Shown: positions 43,867 through 56,122, numbered from the stretch's first letter. The stretch is DNA of 64,000 bases from Ligilactobacillus apodemi DSM 16634 = JCM 16172 (GCF_001434405.1 NZ_AZFT01000002.1:21101-85100), one strand, 5' to 3'. The notes: generated by a model not told the origin, from the sequence alone. Program-made: numbers and translations.

Positions 43867-44637
43867 TTAAGCTTTCTTTGAGAGTGGTCCTCTAAACCAA
43901 CTATTTTTGCTAAAGAAGGCGTACATATCATTTAAAAAGAAGATACTATAGCTAAAGATCAACGCAAAGTTTCCATCGCCTTGGAGCATCGTTTGCGTCC
44001 AAAGTGCGATCGTAAAGACTGAAGCTAGCGTAAAGACATAATATTGTTCCCGTTTACGGTTCAATTCTAATAAGGCACCGGTGATCGCCATGGATAGGTT
44101 CAAACTGTCCAAAAAGACACGCGGATCGTTAGTGAAACTAAAGATAAAATAAGTGCAGATCCATGAGATCACAAAAAAGAACCCATATTTGAACCACTCA
44201 CTGGCACTTTCAAACTTTTCCACTTGAATATTATCATTCCATTTGGGATCCAAAATACAAAAGAGATCTAAAAAGATCAAATAACCGAGTTGTTCAAAGG
44301 CAGTTGCGTAGTTTCTAGCCATAAAGCCAGTGATCGCGATACAGATCGCCGAAATTGCCCCACACCAACCTTGGATCCCAGAAAGATTAGAGATTCCAAG
44401 CACACAAGCAACCGATAAATTTCCCCCAATAAAGGTCAAGATCGATTCAAATGGTGTTTGACTAAATGATTGGACTAACGAAATAATCTGTAAAACAAAG
44501 TTGAACGTTAAGAGAAAATAACTGAATTTTCCCCAGCCCTTACATTGGCTCCACAGCCATTTAAAATACCCTTTGCGGAAAATATTTTGTGAATACTCCG
44601 GCAAATGGGTCAATACATCATGGTAACGTTCAAACAT
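43867..44637 (-). CDS. PnuC-family transporter (nicotinamide riboside-type), probable
   Basis: 256 residues from ATG 44637, with GGAAGG upstream; about seven hydrophobic segments and no signal peptide. Segments CGAISAICIAITGFMARNYA and the Trp/Gln-rich helices fit PnuC vitamin transporters, which use facilitated diffusion driven by intracellular phosphorylation. Two identical palindromes lie upstream of its promoter. The family call is by general resemblance and not certain. Confidence 0.65.
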   Translation of the reverse strand: MFERYHDVLTHLPEYSQNIFRKGYFKWLWSQCKGWGKFSYFLLTFNFVLQIISLVQSFSQTPFESILTFIGGNLSVACVLGISNLSGIQGWCGAISAICIAITGFMARNYATAFEQLGYLIFLDLFCILDPKWNDNIQVEKFESASEWFKYGFFFVISWICTYFIFSFTNDPRVFLDSLNLSMAITGALLELNRKREQYYVFTLASVFTIALWTQTMLQGDGNFALIFSYSIFFLNDMYAFFSKNSWFRGPLSKKA

Positions 44638-44695
44638 AAAAAAACATCCTTCCAAAAAAACAAATTTAACTACATTCAAAAAATGCGATGTGATT

Positions 44696-44725
44696 ATTAT
44701 AGTTCTGCTTCACCCCTAAATTCAA
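44696..44725 (-). promoter_or_regulatory. Promoter of the pnuC-like gene
   Basis: TTGAAT (44720-44725), 18-bp spacer, perfect TATAAT (44696-44701). Confidence 0.55.
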
Positions 44726-44735
44726 GTTAAAAACC

Positions 44736-44778
44736 ACAATATATTGTAATTCTAATTTTGTTATTTACAATATATTGT
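44736..44778. promoter_or_regulatory. Two identical 12-bp palindromes, regulator sites
   Basis: ACAATATATTGT occurs at 44736-44747 and again at 44767-44778; centres are 31 bp apart, three helical turns. They lie just upstream of the pnuC-like promoter and about 130 bp upstream of the DUF1002 gene. Confidence 0.55.
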
Positions 44779-44911
44779 GTGTTATGCACCCAATATCTTT
44801 CTTTAGGCGTAAGTTTTTCTTACAAATTTTATATCGCTTTTTTAAGAGACGTAGCTCAAATTTCAATGGTAAAATTAGAATATAGCTAAATAAAAAAGAG
44901 GTGTTTTAATT

Positions 44912-45913
44912 ATGAAGTTTACTTCAACATTCAAAGCTATGTTTGCTGCCTTGATCGCCTTGTTCCTTTTTAGTGCAGCAAAAACACAAACGGTTGCTGC
45001 GGATACAAGCAGTAGCTCTTCTAGCTCAACGACAAAAACCCTTAATTCGGCCTACGTTGTTTACGGCGCTGGTACGAGTCAAGAAGCACGCGAAAGCATT
45101 GCTAAGATTTTTGAAACCGATTCATCCTTTAAAACTTTGACGGCTACTGCAGCTGATTACAATAAATACATTGCAAATGGCTCAAGCTCGACTACCGATG
45201 CTGCCATGATCAGTTCCGTCGCGATTGCACCAGGGGATCCTGGTTCTGGGGTCAAGGTCAATATCAAAGATTATAACGGCACTAATAATATTACCCAAGT
45301 TACCGCCCAGCAATACGCGATGGTCGCTCAAATGGCTGGGGTGACCGATGTGACGATCGTCGTAACTGCCAACCGTGCTGTTTCAGGTGAATCAGCCTTA
45401 ACTGGGGTCTACAAAGCTCTAGCAGCCGATGGGATCAGCTTAGATACCCAAAATACCGCAACTGCTAATGAAATGTTATCTGCAACACAAGAAGCGATCG
45501 ATGCTAACAAAGATGACTCTTCATATCCCGGGAAGTTAATGGCTGCAGTCGGAAATGTTTCCAAGCAAATCGCAAAAGAAAAGCAACAAAACAATAATAC
45601 GTTATCTCAATCAGAGATCGAAGCTTTGTTAGTGGCTGCCCTTAAAAAACAAGGGATTGCCTCCCAAACTTCTTCAACACAGATCACCAAGATCACAAAT
45701 GTCTTAGTTAACTTCCAAAGTTCACCGATCAGTTCGAGTTCAACTTATATTACCAATGTAACTAACACGATCAATAACGTGAAAAATTCCACGGGTAACT
45801 TGATGAACAAAGCCAAGAACTGGGCAAACAGTGAACAAGCTAAAGCTGCTGTAAATACAGCAAAAAGTTGGTTTACCCGTTTCGTTGAATGGGTAAAGAG
45901 CTTATTTAACTAA
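44912..45913 (+). CDS. Secreted DUF1002-family protein
   Basis: 333 residues with a signal peptide (hydrophobic AMFAALIALFLFSAA, cleavage near TVAA|DT) followed by a Ser/Thr-rich linker, as in exported lactobacillus proteins. The body (YVVYGAGTSQEARESI, ANRAVSGESALTGVYKAL) matches DUF1002/YpuA. The C-terminus is amphipathic (AWN/WFTRFVEWVKSLFN-like), with no LPxTG. Function of the family is not known. Ribosome site GAGGTG. Confidence 0.85.
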   Translation: MKFTSTFKAMFAALIALFLFSAAKTQTVAADTSSSSSSSTTKTLNSAYVVYGAGTSQEARESIAKIFETDSSFKTLTATAADYNKYIANGSSSTTDAAMISSVAIAPGDPGSGVKVNIKDYNGTNNITQVTAQQYAMVAQMAGVTDVTIVVTANRAVSGESALTGVYKALAADGISLDTQNTATANEMLSATQEAIDANKDDSSYPGKLMAAVGNVSKQIAKEKQQNNNTLSQSEIEALLVAALKKQGIASQTSSTQITKITNVLVNFQSSPISSSSTYITNVTNTINNVKNSTGNLMNKAKNWANSEQAKAAVNTAKSWFTRFVEWVKSLFN

Positions 45914-45943
45914 TTAACTGGTTGGAAAAACTAGCCTAAACTG

Positions 45944-45989
45944 AAAATACCTGATCAATTTCAAAAACGAAATTTGATCAGGTATTTTT
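45944..45989 (+). terminator. Terminator of the DUF1002 gene
   Basis: AAAATACCTGATCAA pairs with TTGATCAGGTATTTT; T-run follows. Confidence 0.9.
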
Positions 45990-46075
45990 CTTTTTGCTTA
46001 ATTTTAGACTGACTTTTTTAAATAGATGCTGTAATTTGGCGATGGCGATCATCAAAAGTAACTGTCCGTTTTATT

Positions 46076-46279
46076 TTAGCCATTTAACACGCCTAGAAGC
46101 GCACTTATTCCAATAAAGACTAATAATACTCCACTAACGATCCCCAGCCAGAGACGACCTGAAGAGAGAGTATTAGGCCGTTTCTCTTTTGGGAGCTTTG
46201 AATAGTAACGATATGTCGAAAAAAGTTCAAATGCTCCCAGTAAAATGATGATCACACTAAAAATAAGTCCTTTGACCAT
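46076..46279 (-). CDS. Small two-helix membrane protein of unknown function
   Basis: 67 residues from ATG 46279, with GGAAAGGAAAG upstream. Hydrophobic segments about 3-20 and 45-64 separated by a basic loop (YRYYSKLPKEKRP). Resembles small YtxH/DUF-type lactobacillus proteins but I cannot assign a family. Confidence 0.6.
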   Translation of the reverse strand: MVKGLIFSVIIILLGAFELFSTYRYYSKLPKEKRPNTLSSGRLWLGIVSGVLLVFIGISALLGVLNG

Positions 46280-46417
46280 AGTTCTTTCCTTTCCCAACCT
46301 TTAACTGACTAGCTTCATAGCTATCATATCATGTTTCAAACCATTTTAAGTTCAAAAGGCTGAAAAATTATGAAAACACCTTATTAGCGCTACGAAACGG
46401 ATTTTTACACAAAAAAA

Positions 46418-46443
46418 CTCCGTGATCGGGGAAAATCACGGAG
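46418..46443 (-). terminator. Terminator-like hairpin without an obvious gene
   Basis: CTCCGTGAT / ATCACGGAG with TTTTTTT on the minus strand. The nearest minus-strand gene upstream is rpsR, which already has its own terminator. Confidence 0.55.
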
Positions 46444-46653
46444 AAAAAGGTTATGTTATTGGGGAAATACTATCTAAAATAAGATAGTTATCACTTACTA
46501 CATAAAAAGGGGAGAAGATTGATTTATCATCAATCTACAATAACTATAATACACCTAAATCGACCAAAATGGCTAATTTTTTTATTGTTTTTTTCTTAAG
46601 ATTTTAAAAAAATAATCCGGCTAAAAATTAATCGTTCGTTTTTTATTGCATTT

Positions 46654-47007
46654 TTATCCACAAAGTTATCCACAATCTAAATATCACAACTGAATTCATT
46701 CTTATTTAGCAACAAAGAAAACGTTTTTTCAAAAAATAGCTAAATTTGGCTGATCAGCCCGATATCACACTATTAGTTATTTTTATCGAAAATCATTCGT
46801 CTTTTTTTCGTGATTTTTTAAGAAATAAATTCAAATTCCGCGTAAAAATCATTTTTTTCACATTGCATTGATATTTTTTTAGTAAATAAGAATATTTTTC
46901 TACTGATTATAGTAATAAATACCCAATAACTTTTAAATTTCTAAAACAGATACTATAATATAAGCATCTATTTTAGATACGCCAATAAACACATCATTTT
47001 ATCCACA
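46654..47007 (+). promoter_or_regulatory. DnaA-box cluster outside dnaA
   Basis: Three perfect TTATCCACA boxes on the same strand at 46654-46662, 46666-46674 and 46999-47007, in a very AT-rich gap. The first two are 12 bp apart. Confidence 0.6.
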
Positions 47008-47090
47008 AAGTCTTTTATTTGTCCCTTATATTACTTGTGCACAAAAAAAGAGATATTCAGCTAGAATATCTCTCTAAGTAAACGAGTGTA

Positions 47091-47121
47091 AAAAAAAGCG
47101 TCTCAGACAGAGACGTTTTTT
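47091..47121 (-). terminator. Terminator of the rpsF-ssb-rpsR operon
   Basis: CGTCTC / GAGACG stem and T-run on the minus strand, directly after rpsR. A second hairpin AGAGATATTC/GAATATCTCT (47049-47073) follows. Confidence 0.8.
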
Positions 47122-47122
47122 A

Positions 47123-47359
47123 TTAATCTTCGGCAACGAATGGCAATAAGCCCATGATACGTGCACGCTTGATTGCAACTGTAAGTTTACGTTGGTTCTT
47201 AGCGCTTGTACCTGTTACACGACGTGGTAAGATCTTACCGCGTTCTGAGATGAAACGCTTGAGAAGATCTGTATCCTTGTAGTCGATGTAATTGATGTGG
47301 TTAGCAGCGATGAAGTCAACTTTACGACGGCGACGTCCGCCTCTTCTTTGTTGTGGCAT
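47123..47359 (-). CDS. rpsR: 30S ribosomal protein S18
   Basis: 78 residues with the conserved [12 protein letters not shown] start and [20 protein letters not shown] centre. Last gene of the rpsF-ssb-rpsR operon. Confidence 0.96.
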   Translation of the reverse strand: MPQQRRGGRRRRKVDFIAANHINYIDYKDTDLLKRFISERGKILPRRVTGTSAKNQRKLTVAIKRARIMGLLPFVAED

Positions 47360-47380
47360 TAGATTTCCCTCCTGTCGATG

Positions 47381-47929
47381 TTAGAATGGTAAGTCATCAT
47401 CAGAAATATCGATTTGTTGACCGTCAGCAAATGGATCAGTTTGCGAACTGCTGTTAGTTGTGTTGTTATTAAACCCACTAAAAGCATCGTTTGTCTGGGT
47501 ATTTGCTGGAGTCCCAAATGGATTGGATGACTGCATATCGTTTGAAGGAGCAGAACCTTGTGCATTAGCGTTGCTGTTGCCGTGTTGCGCACGATACCTT
47601 TCTGATTCAGCTTTCGATTCTAATAATGAGAAATTCTCAGCTAAAACCTCAGTAACGTAAACACGTTGACCTTGCTGATTTTCATAAGAACGGGTTTGAA
47701 TCCGGCCTTCGATCCCAACTAAAGAACCCTTATGGGTAAAGTTGGCAAAGTTTTCTGCAGCTTTACGCCACATTACACAGTTGATAAAATCAGCTTCACG
47801 CTGACCTTGTTGGTTGGTAAAACGACGATCGATAGCTACTGTAAAGCTAGCTACAGCCGCACCGGAAGGCGTATAGCGTAATTCTGGGTCACGGGTCAAA
47901 CGACCTACAAGAACAACTGAATTGATCAA
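47381..47929 (-). CDS. ssb: Single-stranded DNA-binding protein
   Basis: 182 residues: OB-fold domain (1-110, [20 protein letters not shown]), a Gln/Asn/Ser-rich flexible linker and the acidic partner-binding tip DISDDDLPF. It lies between rpsF and rpsR, as in most Firmicutes. Confidence 0.97.
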   Translation of the reverse strand: MINSVVLVGRLTRDPELRYTPSGAAVASFTVAIDRRFTNQQGQREADFINCVMWRKAAENFANFTHKGSLVGIEGRIQTRSYENQQGQRVYVTEVLAENFSLLESKAESERYRAQHGNSNANAQGSAPSNDMQSSNPFGTPANTQTNDAFSGFNNNTTNSSSQTDPFADGQQIDISDDDLPF

Positions 47930-47966
47930 AGTTCATTTCCTCCTTTATTTATTTAATCTTAATCTC

Positions 47967-48257
47967 TTAGTCTTCGCGTTTAACGATCATGTGGCGTAAA
48001 ATACCATCATTGATCTTGGAAAGACGGTCAAATTCGTTGATAGCGTCTGCGTTTTCAGCTTTGATGTTTACGATATGGTAGACACCTTCTGTGAAACCAC
48101 CAATTTCGTAAGCAAAACGACGCTTAGACCAGTCTTTTGAATCTACGATCTCAGCACCATCATTTTTCAAGATGTTGTCGAAACGTTCAACTAATTCGTT
48201 CTTAGCAGCTTCGTCAAGTGATGGGTTGATGATGTAAGTAATTTCATAATTTGTCAT
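47967..48257 (-). CDS. rpsF: 30S ribosomal protein S6
   Basis: 96 residues from ATG 48257 ([16 protein letters not shown]); a GTG four codons upstream lies inside the AAGGAGGTG ribosome site and is rejected. First gene of the operon. Confidence 0.95.
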   Translation of the reverse strand: MTNYEITYIINPSLDEAAKNELVERFDNILKNDGAEIVDSKDWSKRRFAYEIGGFTEGVYHIVNIKAENADAINEFDRLSKINDGILRHMIVKRED

Positions 48258-48556
48258 GACTGTTTGCACCTCCTTATGGACTATTGGTTCTTTATCTAAA
48301 GTATAGTAAGAACAAGGAGAATCTAAAGCTTTTTTTGTTTAGATACTCACGAATTAGAATTATAACATTATTAAAACTACTTTGCAAGTGAGTTTTATAG
48401 CGCGCTACATGATTATAAATACGCAAAAAACAAACTTTTTTTCTTTATTTTACAAAAATTTATCCACAAATCACAAAAAAGTTCACTACCTAAAACGGCA
48501 GTGAACTTTTTCACACTGTTAATAAATAATTTTTGCTAATTTATTTTATCCACAAT
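48258..48556. other. gyrA-rpsF intergenic region
   Basis: Holds the rpsF promoter region (TATACT near 48299-48304 on the minus strand), the gyrA terminator and two perfect DnaA boxes TTATCCACA at 48460-48468 and 48546-48554. Confidence 0.55.
48476..48511 (-). terminator. Terminator of gyrA
   Basis: GTTCACT-CC / GG-AGTGAAC stem with one mismatch and T-runs on both sides. Confidence 0.8.
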
Positions 48557-51046
48557 TTATTCTTCGGTGGATTCTTCCGCTAGAGTTGCTTCAGTTTCAA
48601 CCGACTCATCCTTTGGTTCAGCCTCAACCTTAGCCATCGTAGAAACTTTAGAATCCTCATCTAAGTTGATCAATTTGACACCAAGAGTCGCCCGACCAGT
48701 TTGCGAAACATTTTCAATGTTAAAGCGGATCATGACCCCTTTATCAGTGATGACCATGATGTCTTCAGTGCCTTCAACGGTCGTCATCCCAGCAAGATTA
48801 CCATTTTTAGCGGTGATATTTGTCGTCTTGATCCCTTTACCACCACGACCCTTGATCGGATATTCACTAGCCTTAGTTTGCTTACCATAACCCTTTTCAG
48901 AGATGACAAACACATTGCTATCCGGGCGCAAGATCGAGGCGCCGATCACATAATCATCCGTACGTAATCTGATCCCACGAACCCCGGCAGCCGAACGTCC
49001 CATTGGGCGCACTGCTGTTTCAGCAAAGCTGACGGCATAACCACCATGGGTTGCAATGATAATATTTTGGTTACCATCAGTGATCGAAACATGGATCAAT
49101 TCATCGTCTTCATGTAAAGTGATCGCCTTTAACCCATTTTTTCTAATATTGCCAAATTCAGTTACTGACGTTCGTTTGACCGTTCCTTGGACAGTCGTAA
49201 AGAATAAGAAGTGTGAATCGTCGCGCTTATCTGCTTCAACGTTGATCACAGTTTGGATCTTTTCTTCTTTATCAAGGTCAAGTAAGTTGATCACTGGGAT
49301 ACCTTTAGCAGCACGCCCATATTCAGGCACTTCATAACCTTTCATCCGGTAAACTTTACCGACATTGGTGAAGAATAATAATTCATCATGCGTTGAAGTA
49401 GTGATCAAGTGTTCAATGAAGTCATCATCATGCACACCCATTCCTTGGATACCACGGCCACCGCGACGTTGTGCCTTAAAATCACTTGTTGGCAAACGTT
49501 TGATATATCCGTTATGAGTCAAGGTGATCACAACATTTTCTTCTTCGATCAAGTCTTCATCTTCGATACTCAAGACTTCGCCGACCATGAGTTCTGTTCG
49601 ACGTTCATCCCCAAATTTTTCTTGAATTTCCAACAATTCTTCGTAAATAATTTGGTGGATCCGTTCTGCATGCGCCAAAATATCTTCGTAATCGGCAATA
49701 GCTTCCATTGTCTTTTGGTATTCAGATTCAACCTTTTCACGTTCCAAGCCAGTTAACCGAACTAAACGCATGTCTAAGATCGCTTGAGCTTGTTTATCAC
49801 TCAAATGATATTCGTTGATCAAGCGGTCCTTAGCGATCTCACCACTCTTAGAGTTACGGATGATGTTAATGATCGCATCAATGTGATCTAACGCGATCCG
49901 TAAACCTTCTAAAATGTGAGCCCGTGCCCGCGCCTTTTTCAAATCAAACTGCGTCCGGCGTCTGATAACTTCTTCTTGGTGCTTCAAATAGTACGTCAAG
50001 ATCTGCTTTAAGCTTAAGATCTTTGGCGTGCCGTTAACGATCGCTAACATGTTAAAGTTAAAGGCCGTTTGCATCAAGGTCAACTTGTACAAGTTATTTA
50101 ACACCACTGAGGCACTAACATCACGACGGACATCGATCGTGATCCGCATCCCTTCGCGGTCAGATTCATCCTTGATGTCGGTGATCCCTTCGATTTTCTT
50201 TTCCCGTGCGAGTTCGGCGATCCGTTCGATCAACTTAGCTTTATTGACCATGTATGGTAATTCATGCACCACGATCTGTTCGCGGCCATTTTTTAATTCA
50301 TCGATCTCCACTTTAGCTCGCAAGGTAACCGAACCACGGCCGGTTTCATAGGCTTTTCTAATTCCGGATTTACCCATGACGATCCCACCAGTTGGGAAAT
50401 CTGGTCCCGGTAAAACTTCCATTAAGTCAGCTGTTGTCGCATCAGGATTTTCCATCAAAACATGTAAAGCTGAAATAACTTCAGCTAAGTTATGAGGTGG
50501 AATATTAGTTGTCATCCCAACTGCGATCCCAGTTGCCCCGTTAACTAACAAGTTAGGAAATCTTGCGGGTAAAACGGCTGGTTCACGTTCAGTTCCATCA
50601 TAGTTAGGTTGGAAATCGATCGTATCTTTGTTGATATCACGTAACATTTCCAAAGTGATCTTAGACATCCGTGCTTCGGTATAACGCATCGCAGCGGCAC
50701 CGTCACCATCGACCGAACCGAAGTTACCGTGACCATCAACTAATAAATAACGGTAACTAAAGTCTTGCGCCATACGCACCATTGATTCATAGATCGCTGA
50801 ATCCCCATGGGGGTGATACTTACCCATAACATCCCCGACGATTCTGGCAGATTTCTTATATGGTTTATCTGGTGTGACCCCTAATTCATTCATCCCGTAT
50901 AAAATCCGGCGGTGAACTGGTTTCAAGCCATCACGTACATCAGGTAAGGCACGCGCGACGATAACACTCATTGCGTAATCCAAAAATGAGTTTCGCATGA
51001 CTTTTGAGAGGTCAACATTACTAATTCGATTAGGTACTTCTACCAC
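48557..51046 (-). CDS. gyrA: DNA gyrase subunit A
   Basis: 829 residues. [21 protein letters not shown] and the quinolone-resistance region [14 protein letters not shown] (normal Ser and Glu present), catalytic Tyr in [11 protein letters not shown], six C-terminal beta-pinwheel repeats with the GyrA box QRRGGRG, and an acidic tail. The GTG at 51046 follows AGAGGT by 6 bases. Confidence 0.97.
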   Translation of the reverse strand: MVEVPNRISNVDLSKVMRNSFLDYAMSVIVARALPDVRDGLKPVHRRILYGMNELGVTPDKPYKKSARIVGDVMGKYHPHGDSAIYESMVRMAQDFSYRYLLVDGHGNFGSVDGDGAAAMRYTEARMSKITLEMLRDINKDTIDFQPNYDGTEREPAVLPARFPNLLVNGATGIAVGMTTNIPPHNLAEVISALHVLMENPDATTADLMEVLPGPDFPTGGIVMGKSGIRKAYETGRGSVTLRAKVEIDELKNGREQIVVHELPYMVNKAKLIERIAELAREKKIEGITDIKDESDREGMRITIDVRRDVSASVVLNNLYKLTLMQTAFNFNMLAIVNGTPKILSLKQILTYYLKHQEEVIRRRTQFDLKKARARAHILEGLRIALDHIDAIINIIRNSKSGEIAKDRLINEYHLSDKQAQAILDMRLVRLTGLEREKVESEYQKTMEAIADYEDILAHAERIHQIIYEELLEIQEKFGDERRTELMVGEVLSIEDEDLIEEENVVITLTHNGYIKRLPTSDFKAQRRGGRGIQGMGVHDDDFIEHLITTSTHDELLFFTNVGKVYRMKGYEVPEYGRAAKGIPVINLLDLDKEEKIQTVINVEADKRDDSHFLFFTTVQGTVKRTSVTEFGNIRKNGLKAITLHEDDELIHVSITDGNQNIIIATHGGYAVSFAETAVRPMGRSAAGVRGIRLRTDDYVIGASILRPDSNVFVISEKGYGKQTKASEYPIKGRGGKGIKTTNITAKNGNLAGMTTVEGTEDIMVITDKGVMIRFNIENVSQTGRATLGVKLINLDEDSKVSTMAKVEAEPKDESVETEATLAEESTEE

Positions 51047-51148
51047 ACCATTACCTCTACTTTCTTTTTCTTTACAGGCTACTTTTTATTTCATTTAGCT
51101 ATCCACACTTTTTTGTGGTTATGCTGGGGATAGAAACAAATTTTTATA

Positions 51149-53119
<1,971 letters not shown>

Positions 53120-53155
53120 CTACACAGATAACTACTATGTAGACTGTCCTTTCTT

Positions 53156-54352
53156 TTATTTTTCAGTTTTTGGATAAAATGTGATCACTTGATCATTTTT
53201 TGCACTGTCCCATGCAATATGATTTTCATTTTGCGTCGAATTTTCTGAAATGGTTCCGGCCTCAATATGAAAAATCTTTGGCTCTTTGATCAATTTTTGG
53301 GTAATCTCACTTAAGCCTGGTGTTGTTAGAAATGTTTGAACTTTTCCTTGGATCGCCTTTAACAAGTGCGTTTGGCGCGTCCCATCTAACTCAGATAAAA
53401 CATCATCTAACAATAAGATCGGATATTCGCCCGTTTGGCTTTTCATCAACTCGATCTCAGCCAATTTGACCGAGAGTGCTGTCGTCCGCTGCTGTCCTTG
53501 AGAGCCGTAGATCTGAACGTTTTTTTGATCGATCTCAAAGACGACATCATCACGATGCGGTCCGAGTAATGTTGTTCCTTGAAAAATTTCTTTTGGTTGT
53601 AAATTTGCAAAACCTTTTTTTAAATCGGCAATGATTTCATTTTCAGTACTCTTTAAATCTTCTTTCAAACTACTTTCATATTTAAAAGAAAGATTTTCAT
53701 TACCTTGAGTGATCTGGGCATGGATCTCTTTGGCATAACGTTCGAGTTCAGCCAAAAATTCTAAGCGCTTAACGATGATCGCTCCCCCAAAAGTCGCTAA
53801 TTGTTCTGATAGAACTTCCAAATACATCAGATCATTAGCCTTTTTTTGTTGCAACTGCTTCAAATAATTATTGCGTTGCTTTAAAATCGCCCGGTATTGT
53901 GTCAAATTGTAGAGATAGCGCGGATCGATCTGACCAAATTCCATATCGATAAAACGCCGTCTGACAGTGGGTGAACCTTTGACTAACAAGAGATCTTCTG
54001 GCGCAAACAAAATAACGTTTAAATGTCCGATATATTGCGAAAGCCGGGCTTGTTCTAGGTGATTGACCTTAGCTTTTTTGCCCCGCCGATTCAATAAGAT
54101 CTCTAGGGGTAAACTGCCTAATTTACGCGTTACTCGCCCAGCTAAAAAGGCATCTTTTTGCTTAAAACAGATCAACTCGCGGTCATTATTAGTCCGGTGG
54201 CTTCGTGCCATCGCTAACACATAGATCGCTTCAAGTAGATTTGTCTTTCCCTGAGCATTTTTTCCGATCAAAACATTGATTTGTGGGGAAAACTCGACCT
54301 TGATGGTGCGGTAATTGCGAAAGTTTTTGAGCTCGAGTTCTTCTAAATACAT
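53156..54352 (-). CDS. recF: DNA replication and repair protein RecF
   Basis: 398 residues, some 25 longer than usual at the C-terminus (charged tail). Walker A GKNAQGKTNLLEAIY, signature GSQGQQRTTALSVKLAE, Walker B ILLLDDVLSELD. It loads RecA at gaps. Follows yaaA by 5 bases. Confidence 0.96.
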   Translation of the reverse strand: MYLEELELKNFRNYRTIKVEFSPQINVLIGKNAQGKTNLLEAIYVLAMARSHRTNNDRELICFKQKDAFLAGRVTRKLGSLPLEILLNRRGKKAKVNHLEQARLSQYIGHLNVILFAPEDLLLVKGSPTVRRRFIDMEFGQIDPRYLYNLTQYRAILKQRNNYLKQLQQKKANDLMYLEVLSEQLATFGGAIIVKRLEFLAELERYAKEIHAQITQGNENLSFKYESSLKEDLKSTENEIIADLKKGFANLQPKEIFQGTTLLGPHRDDVVFEIDQKNVQIYGSQGQQRTTALSVKLAEIELMKSQTGEYPILLLDDVLSELDGTRQTHLLKAIQGKVQTFLTTPGLSEITQKLIKEPKIFHIEAGTISENSTQNENHIAWDSAKNDQVITFYPKTEK

Positions 54353-54357
54353 TGCGC

Positions 54358-54582
54358 TTAACTTTCTTTCATCAGATAGGTCCCTTGGTCTTTGATCTCA
54401 ACTTTATCCCCAGGGTAAAGTTTGCGTCCACGTCGATTGTCATGTTCGCCATTGACCAAAATATCATCGGCGTATTCTTCTAGGAACCATTTTGCCTGAC
54501 CGCCGGAAGAAACTAAGTCCGCGATCTTAAGTAACTGTCCTAAGGTGATATGCGGTGTCTTTAAGTGAATTTCTTCTGCCAA
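54358..54582 (-). CDS. yaaA: S4-domain RNA-binding protein YaaA
   Basis: 74 residues with an S4 core (LGQLLKIADLVSSGGQAKWF, VNGEHDNRRGRKLYPGD). Conserved small gene between dnaN and recF; in Firmicutes linked to ribosome assembly. Confidence 0.92.
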   Translation of the reverse strand: MAEEIHLKTPHITLGQLLKIADLVSSGGQAKWFLEEYADDILVNGEHDNRRGRKLYPGDKVEIKDQGTYLMKES

Positions 54583-54913
54583 AACAATGCCTCGCTTTCC
54601 TTATAGTACTCAATAAATTATACCTTTTTTATAAAATAAACACAATCACACACGCTCAAATAAACGCCCTCTGAGCTAAATTCCATAACTAAAGGGTAAT
54701 TACACTCAACCACCCTAAATTCGCTCAGAAATTAAATTTAACGGTCTTAGCTAGCATTTCTCACTCGATTTAGTGTTTTTCTTCTGCTAAAACAACGATT
54801 CAAGTGCACTAAGCAAAGTAACCACGTAATGTTCCTAGTGCCGTTAAAGCACAAAAAAATCTCCACCAAGAATTTTGGCAGAGATTTTAAATGTGCTTTA
54901 ACGGCATCTTTTG
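54583..54913. other. yaaA-dnaN intergenic region
   Basis: About 330 bp. It holds the nested inverted repeat at 54839-54906 (separate entry); the rest shows no gene. Confidence 0.5.
54839..54906 (-). terminator. dnaN terminator nested in a 15-bp inverted repeat
   Basis: Outer arms TGCCGTTAAAGCACA (54839-54853) and TGTGCTTTAACGGCA (54892-54906) are perfect. Inside, AAATCTC...GAGATTTTTTT forms a minus-strand terminator. Confidence 0.75.
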
Positions 54914-56053
54914 TTAGATGGTCCTAACTGGAGTGATGAGTTGGATAAATTCACCTTGTGATTCACTTGGAACTAAGGTAAATGGACGAAGTGGCAAGGT
55001 AAAGTCTAGGACAACTTCGCTTTGGCCAAATGAACGCAACGCATCTTTCATGTAATCAGGGTTAAAGGAGATCTCTAGGTCATTACCTTCAAGTTTATTA
55101 AAGGTCAATTCTTCTTCAACATTTCCGACTTCAGGCGAGTTGCTGTAAAGAGTTGCTTGATTTGAGCCTGCTTGAAGCGCTAATTTGACCACATTATTGC
55201 GTCCTTCATGAGAAAGTAACGAAGCACGTTCGATCGCCCGTAAAAATTCAGGGGCATTGACTTCCAAACTCGTGCTTGAAGATTGTGGGATCAAGCGCTC
55301 GGTATCAGGGTAGTTACCTTCTAAAAGGCGCGAATAAAATGATGTATTACCTAAAATAAAGAGAATTTGGTTTTCAGAGATCTGAATTTCGATATCTTCA
55401 CTTAATTCACCGATCATCTTAGCTAATTCGTTCATTGATTGGGCAGGAACAATGATATCATAGTCAACTTCGCTTGCGGTAGCCAAGTTTAATTTCCGTT
55501 GACTCAAGCGGTGAGAGTCCGTTGCCACAGCTAATAGTTGGTCACCTTTGATCGCTAAATGGATCCCCGTTAAAATCGGCCGAGTTTCTTGCTTAGAAGC
55601 AGCGATCACAGTTTGATTGATGACTTGCTTTAAGATGTCACCTGGTAAAGTCAATTGTTCACGAGAATCGATCTCAGGTAAGTGTGGATAGTCATCTGGA
55701 TCTAAGCCGTTGATCGTGAATTCAGCTGAACCTGATTTGATCGTTGCTTGGAAACGGTCATTTACTTCAATACTCATCGTATCTTCAGGTAATTTTTTAA
55801 CAATTTCATTGAAAAAACGAGCTGGTAAAACAACACGTCCGGTTTTTTCGATATTAAGAGCTGCTTTTTCATCAGCAATTGAGATGATCGTTTCGATCGA
55901 GATGTCAGAGTTGCTCCCGGTTAATGTTAAACCGTCTTCTGAAAGGTCTAGTTTGATTCCCGATAAGATTTCTAATGCTGCTTTAGATGAGATAGCACGT
56001 TGAACATCATTTAGATATTGGATAAAGGCTGTTCTATGTACTGAAAATTTCAT
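54914..56053 (-). CDS. dnaN: DNA polymerase III beta (sliding clamp)
   Basis: 379 residues with three clamp domains and a C-terminal LPLRPFTLVPSE...QLITPVRTI. AGGAGGAC-type ribosome site. Upstream gap contains DnaA boxes. Confidence 0.97.
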   Translation of the reverse strand: MKFSVHRTAFIQYLNDVQRAISSKAALEILSGIKLDLSEDGLTLTGSNSDISIETIISIADEKAALNIEKTGRVVLPARFFNEIVKKLPEDTMSIEVNDRFQATIKSGSAEFTINGLDPDDYPHLPEIDSREQLTLPGDILKQVINQTVIAASKQETRPILTGIHLAIKGDQLLAVATDSHRLSQRKLNLATASEVDYDIIVPAQSMNELAKMIGELSEDIEIQISENQILFILGNTSFYSRLLEGNYPDTERLIPQSSSTSLEVNAPEFLRAIERASLLSHEGRNNVVKLALQAGSNQATLYSNSPEVGNVEEELTFNKLEGNDLEISFNPDYMKDALRSFGQSEVVLDFTLPLRPFTLVPSESQGEFIQLITPVRTI

Positions 56054-56122
56054 AGCAAAGTGTCCTCCTGTTAAATATATATTATTAATAAATGTAGTAG
56101 TAATAGTAGGGCCTGTTTATAC

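Larger units (their letters stand above)
46280..47090. other. AT-rich intergenic region with hairpins and DnaA boxes
   Basis: About 810 bp without a supported gene. On the minus strand it holds a terminator-like hairpin CTCCGTGAT/ATCACGGAG (46418-46443) with TTTTTTT, two further hairpins (about 46467-46490 and 46518-46538), and three perfect DnaA boxes (separate entry). A 26-codon TTG frame near 46519 with AAGGGGAGAAG upstream is too weak to call. Confidence 0.5.

Noticed and set aside
46510..46600. 26-codon hydrophobic peptide from a TTG with AAGGGGAG upstream
   Set aside because: Weak start, AT-rich chance sequence, overlaps a hairpin; not enough to call.
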